DNA of 64,000 nt from Aricia agestis (lineage: Eukaryota; Arthropoda; Insecta; Lepidoptera; Lycaenidae): the NCBI RefSeq assembly GCF_905147365.1, contig NC_056417.1, forward strand, positions 9,198,501-9,262,500, given 5' to 3'. The notes under the pieces were generated by a model. That model had not been told where the DNA came from. It ran no database searches and was given only the letters and a program-made list of their open reading frames with translations. Each line of letters starts with the position of its first letter. Within the stretch, counting starts at the first letter, position 1. The position numbers were made by a program, and so were the translations under genes. Below are positions 10,273 through 21,082 of the stretch, one piece after another.

Positions 10273-10821
10273 TAATAGTAGGATCTGCATTCGCCTTCAG
10301 TTTGTTATTGTTTCACGTACGTATTCGGTATTGCTATCAATAATGATGGCATTCGAACGGTCATGTATTTATGATAATATTATGTATATTTTTACTGCAT
10401 GATGCATCTTCAGACGTTGCGGTGGCTTTGTGTAAATTAATAATATGTTGTGACTTGTGGCCTCCAAATACAAAAGCTGACGTTTAGAACTGGAGCGCCA
10501 ACTTTGTACATTAGTTTACGTTAAAAGGAAATCATATTTATAACCTTGGTGATACATGATCTAAAATTGTGAAAGACGAAACGAAACATATCGGTTGGTA
10601 AACTATGTGAGATGGAACATATTTGTTGTTAAAAATTCCCCAGCATTATAAAAATATTTACTCTACACTAAAGCTAACCCATATTTCTGTCTTTGATAAG
10701 TTGGAAAAGCCACTTGACGAACAAGGCCAGCCAATATGTATTAGCGTAAGCTTGGAGTGCTACGAATAATGAAAACTAAGGAAGAGTAACTGGGTCAAAA
10801 AATTTGTCTACAAAATGTGAC

Positions 10822-10854
10822 CCGAATACATGCATATTTTATGCATGTATTCGG
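10822..10854. repeat. Perfect 14-bp-arm inverted repeat
   Basis: ccgaatacatgcat and its exact reverse complement are separated by 5 bp, giving a strong potential hairpin in otherwise featureless intergenic DNA (10276-11296). Confidence 0.7.
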
Positions 10855-11296
10855 TACACAATTGCAAGGTTGAAAATAACTTTAAAATATTAGTTATAAA
10901 TACTACGAATGGTAGCATCTGCTGCCACTTAAGAGTTTCGCTCTATTTGTTACTATGAGGAAAACCTTTGTAATATTTTGTGCAATGAGTTTATTGTTAC
11001 CTGATGAAGACATGAAGATGGACGGATTGACAACTGTTAAATGTTCAAACTTACTTTTATATATTTGTTTGAATCCAAAATTCCGGGCATCGAAGAAGGA
11101 GATATTTTGGTAGAGCGCTAATGCTACTTACCCCTTTCTTACATTGTTATCCTTGTCTTATACCATCATGTGGAAATAAAATGGCGGTAAATCGGTGTGC
11201 GAGTGAGATAAATAGTGTTGGGCATCAACAATGTTCGCACTTTATTTTGGGCTGTTTACATCCAGCCCTGTCGGGCAGGGAAGTGGGCAGCGCGAA

Positions 11297-11381
11297 AATA
11301 CTTCGATCGCGGATTCTTGGAATTAATGCTATTGTATTGTTGTCGCGATCACCGGTGCTCTTATGGGGATTGGGCACTGAC
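11297..11381. repeat. Dispersed repeat (copy also at 37313)
   Basis: The block tcgatcgcggattcttgg followed by a tattgt...tgtcgcgatc stretch recurs at 37313-37395 with a similar continuation, so it is a two-copy repeat in this window. It is interrupted at 11382 by a MITE. Confidence 0.55.
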
Positions 11382-11620
11382 CTCTATAATACACTGGACA
11401 GGCGATCGCTATCAATAAAATGTTCCTATTTGAAAGTCGCCATATTGGCGCTGATTGCTATGTGAAAGCAGTAACAGTGTACTTGGAACTACTATTTTGC
11501 AAATGGCGGTTGTAATTTTCTATGTAATCAGTTCACAGTACGCTCAGCGCGGCGCTTCAAATCGGCACAAAAAATAGCTGTCATTTTGTACGGCATTAGC
11601 CTGTCCAGTGTATTATAGAG
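11382..11620. mobile_element. MITE with 20-bp terminal inverted repeats
   Basis: CTCTATAATACACTGGACAG at the left end is exactly inverted at the right end (11601-11620). The 239-bp body has no ORF of interest. It appears inserted into the dispersed repeat that begins at 11297. Confidence 0.75.
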
Positions 11621-11874
11621 TTCAGTGGGATTGGGGCTTGAAGGAGTCACTCGCGCAGCCACTTGTCATGCCGCTGCCGCTGCCCGACGCGTCAAGTATG
11701 TAGAGCGCTGACTAGTGTAAATGATCACTCGCAACGTTACTGCCGCAGAAGTATTCAGGGAAATATTTCCGGCAGCGCGAGGATAAGCGGCAGTGGCTGA
11801 ATGTAAACGACGCTTTAGTGATAGTCTCCTGTTTCGTTATTCGTTCGACGCACTGTCTTGCTTGCTTATTCGCG

Positions 11875-11956
11875 ATATGATTCGTGTCAAAAATAAATGA
11901 AATCATATCGTGTCATTTATTTTTGACACGATATGATTCGTGTCAAAAATAAATGA
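11875..11956. repeat. Forward-reverse-forward repeat cluster
   Basis: A unit (gatatgattcgtgtcaaaaa plus taaatga) occurs in direct orientation at about 11875 and 11930, with an inverted copy between them. This makes alternative hairpins. Confidence 0.7.
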
Positions 11957-12458
11957 AATAATTGGGATTCTAGCGTCACAACGCGCAGGGAATGACTGAT
12001 AAAAAAACTATGTCATAAGTTGTTATTTGTTTTCAATTCCGTGATATAATATAAGTTTTGCTTATCACACATGTTCAGATACTTTAGCTAAATATGTATT
12101 TCGAATTAAGTACATGCGATAGAAATAAAGTGTTTATAAAATGAAGTTGAGATTTTAGTTTTCATTGCTCTGTCCTAACCTGATGGAATGAAAATAAGAA
12201 AGCATCATTGTATTTACACTATTATATTATTTTGATGTTATTAAGTTTACTTTTAGATGACCAAACTATATAATATGTTTGTTTAGATATAATTTATTTT
12301 TGTATTTTACTGATAATTGATAAATGACTTGTAATCGGCAACAATAACAGTAAAGTAATAAAAGTTTTTTCAGAAATAATTTTATGACTTTTAATATTGT
12401 TAGTCAATCGTAATAACAACAACCGTTTTCTAATAAATACAAATTCTATTTATTGCCA

Positions 12459-15400
12459 TCATCTTTTTAGCACATCTATAAATGTGTTCCTGGGTATTTT
12501 TATGTTGGCAACACTGCGCATTTTCTTCTTGCCTTCCGCTTGTTGCTTTAACAACTTTTTCCTTCGTGTGACGTCTCCACCATACTGAAATAAATGATTT
12601 TAATGTTTAATATCTTTTGGACTAAACTAACATTATAGCAAACATTAATATATAAAACTAGATATTTACCAATTTTGCCGTGACATCTTTTCTATATGCC
12701 TTCAAAGTTTCTCTAGCGTAGACCTTTCCTGATACGACAGCCTGTATGGCAACCTGAAAAAAACAATTTCTTGATTTTTGTATTGGCAACACAAGCTAGT
12801 GTCCATTAAAAAAAAGGTTATTTTTTATTACAATTTCATGCAAACCTATAAAGAAGTCATACCTGCACCATCTGTCTTGGTATCATTTCCTTTAGTTTTC
12901 CAGTGAGATGTCTCGCGGTGTATTCCAGACGACTGGCATGCACTATAGTAGACAACTCTTCTACAAGTACACCATTCAGCAGAATATCCATCTAAAAAAG
13001 TTTTTTTTAATTATTCGGCATGTTTATTGAGTCCCAACTCCCGGGACTAGATATAGGTAGTTTAGTTTATTAAAAATTTAACTACATACACTCGTTTTTA
13101 GGGTTCCGTACCCAGGGGTTAAAAACGGGACCCTATTACCAAGACTTCGATGTCTGTCTGTCTGTCCGTCTGTCTGTGTGTCTCCAGGCTGTAACTCAAG
13201 AACCACTATAGATAGACTTCTGAAATTTTCACAGATTGTGTATATCTGTTGCCGCTATAACAAATAAGTACTAAAAACAAAATAAATTAAATATTTATGG
13301 GGGGCTCCCATACAACAAACATTTTTTTTGCTCGATATCAATAACGGCTACACTTGAAATATTTACGAAATACTCAGTTGTATTTGTACTTTAATAATTA
13401 ATAATAAAATTTAAATAAAGAATTTAGGGGGGGACTCCAATACAACAAACGCAATTTTTGGCCTAATTTTGCTCTATAACGGTATGGAACCCTTCGTGTG
13501 CGAGTCTGACTCACTTGGCCGATTTTTTTAACTTACTCTCGCCAAAGCGCTGGAGTGAAACCCGTAGTCTTCATAGTCAAAACTCGCGTATCCTGACGTT
13601 ATGCTCTTCAGCGTGTCGTGGAAGTCCATCACGACTTCTGACAGAGGTAGGATGTATTGCATCATGGTCATGTTGTCATCAACCGCGTTGGACGGTAGCG
13701 GTGTGCCGCGCCGGTCCACACATAGCGTTGTAACTGGACCGATGTACTCCGTGGGTGTTATTATTGTTCCTGAAATTTTATACTGTCATTTCACATACAA
13801 ATGTCTTTTGAAACGACCAAATTTTTGCAAACGCCCTTTTAAATATTGTCGAAATACTAGCAGCTAAGCAGTCACTACTATAGTCTGTCAAGAAAGTGAA
13901 GAAATTAAACAGTGGCAACATCATAGTGTCATCCCTTTCAAATCAATCTAAGAAAAAAGGTTGTTGCCACTTTTTAATTTCTTCACTTTCTTGACAGACT
14001 ATACAAAATTCGTGACAAATAACAATAATAGTATGGTATAATCTACATTCTACACTATTGTCTATGTTTTTATGAAAAATACTTCAAAGCCTTACCCTTA
14101 ACAAATGGTTCAAAATACTCAGCAATATTTTGTGATTCAGGTAGTTGTAATGGATTTGTGATTAAAACTTCTTCGCCTTTGTATTGTTTTATATTTTTTG
14201 CGCCTTTGACTCTGGAACAAAGTTAGTTGTGTTAAACCTGTGGTCCCCAAAATTTTTTTCCATACGGGCCACAATCCCACAAACATGTCATGCCTAGGTG
14301 TCGCGGGCGGTGGTTAACAATTTAAAAGTGAAACACGACTTTCTCAACGACTTTACATTATTTTGCAGGTGGGCGTGAATTTCAAAATGGTACAAGTATA
14401 ACTTCACGCGGGCCACAGATAAAGTCCCGACGGGCCGCTGGTTGGGGAAAGCTGTGTTAAACTAATTTCCTAGCCTTCTAGGTAATTGAAAGATAGATAC
14501 TGGATTCATTTTAGTTGCCTTAGAGATATGTGCATTAATGTTCCGTCGGACATATTATAGTTTCACGACACTTAGTTTAGTCAGCTTTTGTGTATTGCAG
14601 AATTTTGTTTTTACATTTTTTATGAGTCTAAGAATCTTAGTTCACCTGATTTTATATGGTACTGAAGGAGCAGTAAATATAGCCTCTGCCTGGTGTTCTT
14701 GGAACAAACGCTGAGTAAATACGTCTAGATGCAGAAGACCTAAGAAACCAATTCTCCATCCCTGACCTAATGCTGGACTGAAAACAAAAGTTTTCAAAAT
14801 TATGTATTAGTATTAATATACAGTAGCTTTTGTATACAGTACATTTAAAGTGTCTAAACACACTAGGCCGAAGTTACGCGGCGTAAATTCTGCATGATTA
14901 TGTCCGTAATGTCGAACACATACAAAATACGGACGGAACGCGACGGAATGGCGTGTCATTGGTAATTTAAAATACATTGCGGGCGTAATCATGCGCAATT
15001 TACGCCACGTAACTTCGGCCTAGTGTGTTTAGACACTAAGAGTTAGTTTTAAACAAGCAATTCTTGTATAAAAAAAAAACAATCTTAAATAATATCTAAA
15101 TGGTTGGGAAACAAAATAATGCATACCTAGAATCGATAGTGACACTGACAGCTGAGTCATTCAATGCCAGTTTCTTAATAGCATCACTAAGCTGTGGGTG
15201 TTGCGATTGGTCTGCAGGATAGATGCCAGCGTACACCATATGCTTGACTGTGGGGGCAGAAGCTTCTTTGGTGTTGAGTGCTGATTTTGCACATATGAGC
15301 TGATCACCTACGCTGCCACCACCTTTTGGGCCACACCCTGAAAGGTACAATATGTCATTAATGATTATATGATAATCTTATATCTTTAAATAATCTTATC

Positions 15401-18400
15401 TATATATTAATATGTGAGAGAAAAACTTTGTAACCCTTTTTACGAAAAGTGGGGAAACGTAGTTGCATGAAATTTCGCACAGTTATAGTTTATATGGTGA
15501 AGGAGTGCATCGAGCTAATATTATTTTAAAATTATGCTTTTATCATATATATTTTTAACAAATAAAACGTTACACACACTACGACACTACTACTAGGAAA
15601 AATGACAGATTTTTGAGTGACAAGCCTATACATACGAATTATACTCTTTTATTTATGGTTGAAGTCTGCTGACAACAAGTTGACACATTGAAAAAGGGTT
15701 ATTGTTTTTTTTTTTATTTAATTTTAGATACTATTAGGCAATGCTTAAACGGCCAGTCTAAGATCATCTGAGTCCCAGACACATTGAAAATGGATTATTG
15801 TTTTTTTTATTTAATTTTAGATACTTTTAGGCAATGCTTAAACTGCCAGTCTGAGATCATCCGAGTCCCGGAGACAAGAATTTAAAAAAATTATGACGAA
15901 GTCAATATTTTTTACAAAATATAGGTAATAGTCCTAATGTCGTTGCAAGTAAGGTCGAATTTCGACCATTGGGCGAACTCTAGTATCTTTAAACGAGCAA
16001 TTCTTGTATATATATATATATAATTGGAATTTCGGAATCATTTTTAGAAAATGTCATTTTATTCGTGTTTTATACAATACCGTGTTTATAAAAAACATAA
16101 CCAATTTCTGATGTTAATAATGTTACATGCTAGGGTTTGAGGATTTGGAGAGAAAGACCTGGTGACTCTCTGGAAGACTTTATTCACTACACTAAACACT
16201 TAGCACTTAGTCCAAACACTAATCACTAGGTCCAATCACTAAGCACTATCACTGTCCTAGGTCGTAGCCAAGTCGCAGGTTTCACTGGTTCACTCACTAT
16301 TGATCACTTGTTGTCACTCCGAAATCGCCTTGATGATAGCTCAAAACGAACTGAACTTGCCGGGCCTGCCTGCGGCTTTTTATATGGCGAGACGAATTCC
16401 AGAAAGTTCCCGATTCACGTAAACAAGTAAACAACTGTGGGAACTTTCTAGGAGGCTCGAGCATGTACCACAATAAAACTGCCGTCCTTACGATAAGTGC
16501 AGTAAGTAGAATTTTTGGCAAATTTAATTTAGACCTTATGGACTCAGTCATAAGGTCTAAATTAAAACACATAAACACACAAACAAATAAACGGTAAACA
16601 CGTAAACAAACATTGGACCTTTCTAGAAGGTTCGAGTATGTAGTTGCGCACCTCATGCCATTTAGTATTGAGTAGGGGATTTATGTTGCCTGTGCTCCCT
16701 CGGTAAGTTTCGCTGGTTTGTCGCTAGATGGCACCACGTGTCCGTATACCATGTACCGTAACAATAACAATGGTATCTTTATTTGGACACAGATCATAGA
16801 TCTACATAAATTAATCAGATTATGTCAATCTCATTCTACAACTAAAGTGCTACAAGGCTTTAAATGAACATGGACAGGGCGCTGCTGGTAAAGGAGAACT
16901 GTCAAAAATGACATTTTTGTATGATGACAGTGTTAGTTCCTTTTTCACCACATTCATTTAAAGCCTTGTTGAGCTCTAACATTGAATTGAGTTCGACTCA
17001 ACACTCACACTTGACTGAACATTAATTGTCTATGAATCAGTGCTGCTAGTGTGGTTACACAAATAATAATAATAATAATCACTTTCTTTGATGGTAACAA
17101 ACTCACAATGCTGATCACTCAAATTAGCTAGTAGTATTTAAGCATCATTTTACCTAGATAATTTCTTGGACAAATAATTTATTTGAAAAAATTGTGTTTA
17201 ACAAAATACTAATATGTAAATAACTTACCTACCATTACAACTTGACCAGCCACAGCCATTTCAACAGGCTCCTCGCTGGGCCGTAATAGAGCTAAATGCT
17301 TCACAGTCTGTTGTTTCATATCTGATCTCCATCGTACTTGTTGACCCATCTGTATGGTTCCACTCACAATAGACGCTAAGCACAACACCCCTCTGTACCT
17401 GTCATGCCATGTGTCTATTATATTTGCTCTCAACTCTTTATTTTTATCCACAACTGGTGGAGGAATTCTTGTAATTACAGCTTCTAATAACTCCTTAACT
17501 CCCCATCCTTTCTTAGCTGATATGCTTAACACTGTTTCTGGATCTATTTTGAATAGAGACTTCATTTGTTGCTTAACTTTCTCAGGGTTCGCTCTCGGTA
17601 AATCAACTTTGTTTAGTGTGGGGATTATGATTAAGTTATTCCTCTTGGCGAGTGAATGAACAGCAACTGTTTGAGCTTGAATTCCCTCATTGGCATCAAC
17701 TAATAAAATCACTCCTTGACAGGCTGTTACACTGCGTACAACCTGAAATAGGAGATAATTTTAACATAATTAAGATTTTACAGAATTATTACTGAATTCA
17801 TATATTTTCCAAATAATAATTTTGATTTATTTAATTACCTCATTAGAAAAATCAACATGGCCTGGAGTATCTATAAGATTGAGTAAGTAGTTTTCATTGT
17901 TATACTTATAGTTTAGTGAGGCAGTAACAGCCTTCACAGTTATGCCCCTCTCTCTTTCCACCTGTAATAAGCAATCATCACTTGTTTAATAATAATAATA
18001 AAAATTTAAGTGGACGGTGGTAAACTTTAGGTAAACACAAATTCTTCCTTAATTTCACGATTTAACTCTTGAAGTATTAAATAAAAATGTAAACTCACAG
18101 GCAGTTGATCCAGAACTTGGCTGTTTTCATTTCCAGGTTTAATGACACCTGTTATTTCGAGAAGTCGGTCTGCGAGTGTGCTTTTGCCATGATCTACATG
18201 TGCTACTATACTAAAGTTTCTAATTTTTTCAACGTCAACTGTACTGCTGTAAGCTCGCCTTGCACTGAAATAAAATTTATCATCCCTAATTTACATTACA
18301 TTTTTTCCACACAAGATTTTGTTGCCTACTTCTTAAATATTAAAATTGTAGTTGGTTACAGCTTTGTATACATTCCAAATACCTTTTCAATAACTTTATA

Positions 18401-18438
18401 TATTGGTAAGATTTTAAATACTTGAAAACATTGGCCAT
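12459..18438 (-). CDS. GUF1: Translation factor GUF1 (EF4/LepA homologue), mitochondrial
   Basis: Eleven exons, listed 5' to 3' on the minus strand: 18383-18438, 18099-18264, 17839-17961, 17229-17742, 15127-15337, 14646-14777, 14096-14211, 13537-13769, 12863-12991, 12670-12753 and 12459-12584. They join in consistent phase to 629 residues. GUF1 is the mitochondrial back-translocating GTPase that helps stalled ribosomes. Visible motifs: a basic N-terminus suited to mitochondrial import, G1 AHVDHGKST (about 40-48), RERGIT, DTPGH (105-109), NKVD (159-162) and SAK. The LepA-specific C-terminal domain is also present (YGGDVTRRKKLLKQQAEGKKK). Length fits the family. Introns 4-8 host several transposons. 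Confidence 0.96.
13096..13529. mobile_element. gggttccgta-type lepidopteran repeat in GUF1 intron 8
   Basis: It begins agggttccgtacccagggg, includes a TCTG/TCCG tract, a 'gccgctataac' block, 'gggggctcccatacaac' blocks, and ends at cttggccgatttttt. Related copies lie at 46688-47095 and 59339-59760. Its edge is only about 2 bp from the GUF1 splice donor at 13531-13536. Confidence 0.7.
14238..14454. mobile_element. hAT-type MITE in GUF1 intron 6
   Basis: A 217-bp element flanked by an exact 8-bp duplication, tgttaaac (14230-14237 and 14455-14462). The ends are loosely inverted (CTGTGGTCCCCAA at left, TTGGGGAAAGCTG at right), as in non-autonomous hAT elements. Confidence 0.8.
14850..15036. mobile_element. 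Foldback MITE in GUF1 intron 5
   Basis: GTGTCTAAACACACTAGGCC... at the left is inverted at the right (GGCCTAGTGTGTTTAGACAC), with arms of about 40 bp. A half copy of the same family lies near 34131-34190. Confidence 0.8.
15399..15983 (+). mobile_element. Non-autonomous Helitron, family 1, copy 1
   Basis: It starts TCTATATATTAATA after an A and ends CTAG before a T, with a short hairpin (GGTCG/CGACC) upstream of the 3' end. These match Helitron rules: 5' TC, 3' CTRR, insertion between A and T, no duplication. It is closely related to 56180-56612. An internal segment of about 98 bp is duplicated in tandem (about 15681-15777 and 15779-15875). It lies in GUF1 intron 4. Confidence 0.78.
15986..16085 (+). 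mobile_element. Non-autonomous Helitron, family 2, internally deleted and 3'-truncated
   Basis: It begins TCTTTAAACGAGCAATTC directly after the previous Helitron and has a TA microsatellite and the attggaatttcggaatc and aaaatgtcattttattcgtg blocks seen at 40091-40801. The central part and the terminal hairpin/CTAG are missing. Confidence 0.68.
16350..16386 (-). promoter_or_regulatory. LTR core promoter: TATA box and initiator
   Basis: CCATATAAAAAG on the minus strand has its TATAAA starting at 16384. The initiator TCAGT has its A at 16352, which is 32 nt downstream, the normal TATA-to-start spacing. Confidence 0.7.
16396..16410. promoter_or_regulatory. Heat-shock element, perfect trimer
   Basis: aTTCcaGAAagTTCc: three contiguous inverted nGAAn units, followed by a degenerate fourth unit. 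This is the consensus site for HSF trimers and lies just upstream of the LTR TATA box. Confidence 0.75.
16525..16564. repeat. Perfect 16-bp-stem hairpin inside the LTR
   Basis: taatttagaccttatg is exactly inverted after an 8-bp loop. Confidence 0.75.
16620..16634. promoter_or_regulatory. Heat-shock element, second perfect trimer
   Basis: tTTCtaGAAggTTCg: three contiguous inverted units, the second full HSF-type site in the LTR. Confidence 0.75.
16853..16968. mobile_element. Short MITE family Y, copy 1
   Basis: Ends CAAGGCTTTAAATGAA / TTCATTTAAAGCCTTG. The core (ggcgctgctggtaaag, actgtcaaaaatg, tttttgtatgatg) is shared with 20247-20348. Confidence 0.75.
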
Positions 18439-18820
18439 GATCTTTCCGAAATAGCTTCTTCTGTGATATTACTTTTTATTCAATGCATGGGTAGGTATGT
18501 AGTTTTCTAAGAAAACATTATTTGACACCAATAAATAACATTTTTAATAAACAGAACGTAATTCGGAAATATAAAAATTCACAGGTTTCGAGTTTCGACT
18601 TTTGACATCACATGTGATTTGCTAGATGACATTTTAACATGTTACGATTGGATTTTTGACAGTTTTTTTTTTTAAATACTTAATTATTTTTATCGAAATT
18701 TATTTTTTATTGGTAACACTGCATACCATTGTCAGACAGCCACGTCATTTTTGCTTGATTAGGATTTTTTTGAGTGTTCGTTTACGCGGCGTCTGGCGAG
18801 CTGTTTTTGAGATTTTAACA
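18439..18820. promoter_or_regulatory. Shared divergent promoter region, GUF1/KDELR
   Basis: The two start codons are 382 bp apart on opposite strands, so this gap must hold both 5' UTRs and promoters unless distant non-coding exons exist. No canonical TATA box was identified. No repeat is inserted here, unlike most of the rest of the window. Confidence 0.6.
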
Positions 18821-20678
18821 ATGAATATATTCAGATTGCTTGCCGATTTATCCCATCTATTAGCTATTATTATATTGTTACTAAAAATATGGAAAACACG
18901 ATCATGTGCAGGTAATTACAAACCGGCAAATAGACTCGCTTTGTATGTGTTTTTGATCATCAATCATGTCTTTAAAACTGCTTGAATTTTACAGGAATAT
19001 CTGGAAAATCGCAGATACTTTTCTCTATAGTATATACAACGCGTTATTTGGACCTTTTAACGACGTACGTGTCGGCATATAACACGATAATGAAGATGGT
19101 GTTTGTCGCTGCATCCTATGCGACAGTGTACTTGATGTATGTCAAATTTAAGGCGACCTACGATCATAATCACGATACGTTCAGGATTGAATTCCTCCTG
19201 ATACCGTCTCTAATTCTGGCTCTACTTATTAACAGTCAGTTTACCGTTCTGGAGGTTAGTAATTCTTATTTTATAAGCATACAAATTGTACCCCTATGTG
19301 TATTGTATGCCTTTTAACATATACCTTTAGCTAATATGTGTGATTGTTTTAGGTTTTGTGGACCTTTTCCATTTATTTGGAATCTGTTGCCATTTTGCCG
19401 CAACTGTTTTTGGTATCCAAAACTGGGGAGGCAGAAAGTATTACGTCTCACTACTTGTTCGCATTGGGTTCCTACAGAGGCCTGTATATACTTAACTGGG
19501 TAAGAGTCACTTTATATTTACTATATACAAAACTTTTAAACAATTTGCCACATTATGTTAAATGATGTAAATTACATTTGTTTAAACAAGTGTTGATATT
19601 TAATACTGTTAAGTGTTAACCATATTATATTTTCCTCATTTCAGATCTACCGTTACATGGTGGAGGATTATTATGAGCCAATAGCCATTATTGCTGGAAT
19701 TGTACAAACTGTTTTGTACTGCGACTTCTTCTATCTCTATATCACAAAAGGTAAATAAACATATTTGCCTTTAATTATATTTATTTAAATTTTTTATTCT
19801 AATTTAGAAAATGTATCTTCACAAGTTAGGGAAGTTAAAGTAATTCTACGAAAAATTTCAATGACTATAGTCATTGAAACTTCCTAAAGCGACAAGATTC
19901 TGTAATTATATTTTACATAATATTTGAATCATGCACTAAATTTGAAGGTCTATCAAATTTTTTTCCATAACTGTATAATAAAACAGTATTATTATTGCTT
20001 TACTAAATGGTAGCTCTTTTGCTCATTATTGCATTATTTGCTGTCTTAAGGATGTATATATTATAATATTTAAAAATTCAAAGATTTAGATTCGAAATAG
20101 TATATAGTAGAATAAAACATCCTGCATCGATTGATACCAAAAAATCAATACCTTACCGACAAGTTATGTGAAATAAATAATTCTAAAACTCCCATTTATC
20201 ATACGTAATTTTTATTCGTACGAAAACTTTCCTTCGAAGGGTGCGACAAAGCTTTAAATGAACGTGAGCGGGGGCGCTGCTGGTAAAGAAGAACTGTCAA
20301 AAATGTCGTTTTTGTATGATGGCAGTGCCATGTTCATTTAAAGTTGTGTGTGAGTCTAGCCGAGCTCTAGGCCACCATTTTCGGTAGTCAAATTACATCA
20401 ATTTTTTTTTAAATAATAGTTAATTAATATCGAATAGTTCTGTAAAAATCAATTATACAAATTATTATAATTAATAAAAAGTGTCTGGGTGTTTAATTTT
20501 TTACGTATTATTATTTAGTACTTTCATAATTTAATTGGATGTACTACAGAATTTGATATGATATGACTGATACCCATCATTGCTAAATTGTACAATAAAA
20601 CATGATTAACTGAAATATAATGTTCTTTTTTATTTTCTTTCAGTATTGAAGGGGAAAAAATTACAGCTGCCAGCATAG
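18821..20678 (+). CDS. KdelR: KDEL receptor (ER lumen protein-retaining receptor)
   Basis: Five exons (18821-18911, 18995-19254, 19353-19499, 19645-19750 and 20644-20678) join to exactly 212 residues, the standard length. The receptor is a seven-helix Golgi/ERGIC membrane protein that binds K/HDEL proteins in acidic lumen and returns them to the ER in COPI vesicles. It matches ERD2 homologues throughout: LADLSHLLAIIILLLKIWK, RSCAGISGKSQ, ARYLDL-like TRYLDL, FKATYDHNHDTFR, LWTFSIYLESVAILPQL, KTGEAESITSHYLFALG and VLYCDFFYLYITKVLKG. The C-terminal KKLQLPA matches the family's lysine-rich tail. The last intron holds a MITE. Confidence 0.97.
20247..20348. mobile_element. Short MITE family Y, copy 2, in KDELR intron 4
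   Basis: It shares the ggcgctgctggtaaag and actgtcaaaaatg core and the ttaaatgaac/gttcatttaa ends with 16853-16968. Confidence 0.7.
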
Positions 20679-21076
20679 ATGGTGTGGTGCAATAGAACTA
20701 TTTGAAAGTATGCAAAAGTTGATTATAAGTCAATAATTACCTAAGATCTAGATTTGTGAGAACATTTATTATTAAGTCTCTCCTTTGTATATTTTATACC
20801 AGCAGTTCTAGAAAGCCATCTGTGCAAAAGTGAACCTTATGAGCATTGCTACTTTTAAATGTTGTATCAGTCCTTATTTAATCAATTCCATGGCTGTCTA
20901 ACATCAGAACAAATAATACATGGTTCCTTTTGTTATAGAGGCTTAATGTAATATTAGATTCATAATAATTATTATGTAACAAACCTATCATTAGCTAAAG
21001 ATTTGTCATAATGTAATGATAATATAATAGTTTGTTGATTTTATACTTTTGAAGAATCAATCTGCTTATTGCTGTA

Positions 21077-21082
21077 AATAAA
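21077..21082 (+). terminator. Candidate poly-A signal of KDELR
   Basis: AATAAA about 400 nt after the stop codon, followed by a T/G-rich stretch (cttgtgtgtc). Good placement for 3' end formation. Confidence 0.6.

Larger units (their letters stand above)
16121..16763 (-). mobile_element. Solo LTR with a heat-shock-like promoter
   Basis: A 643-bp element with TGTTAC...GTAACA termini and an exact 4-bp duplication ATAA (16117-16120 and 16764-16767). No internal retroviral-type genes are present, so it is a solo LTR left by recombination. Read on the minus strand it has, in order: a perfect heat-shock-element trimer (16634-16620), a partial one (16449-16440), another perfect trimer (16410-16396), a TATA box, an initiator and a downstream AATAAA (16184-16179). 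It sits in GUF1 intron 4, in the same transcriptional orientation as GUF1. Confidence 0.85.

Noticed and set aside
13515..13867. Plus-strand ORFs over GUF1 exon 8
   Set aside because: They are antisense shadows of a well-supported GUF1 exon.
16297..16656. 119-residue minus-strand ORF
   Set aside because: It is within the solo LTR, across its promoter and hairpin; LTRs do not normally code and no domain is seen.
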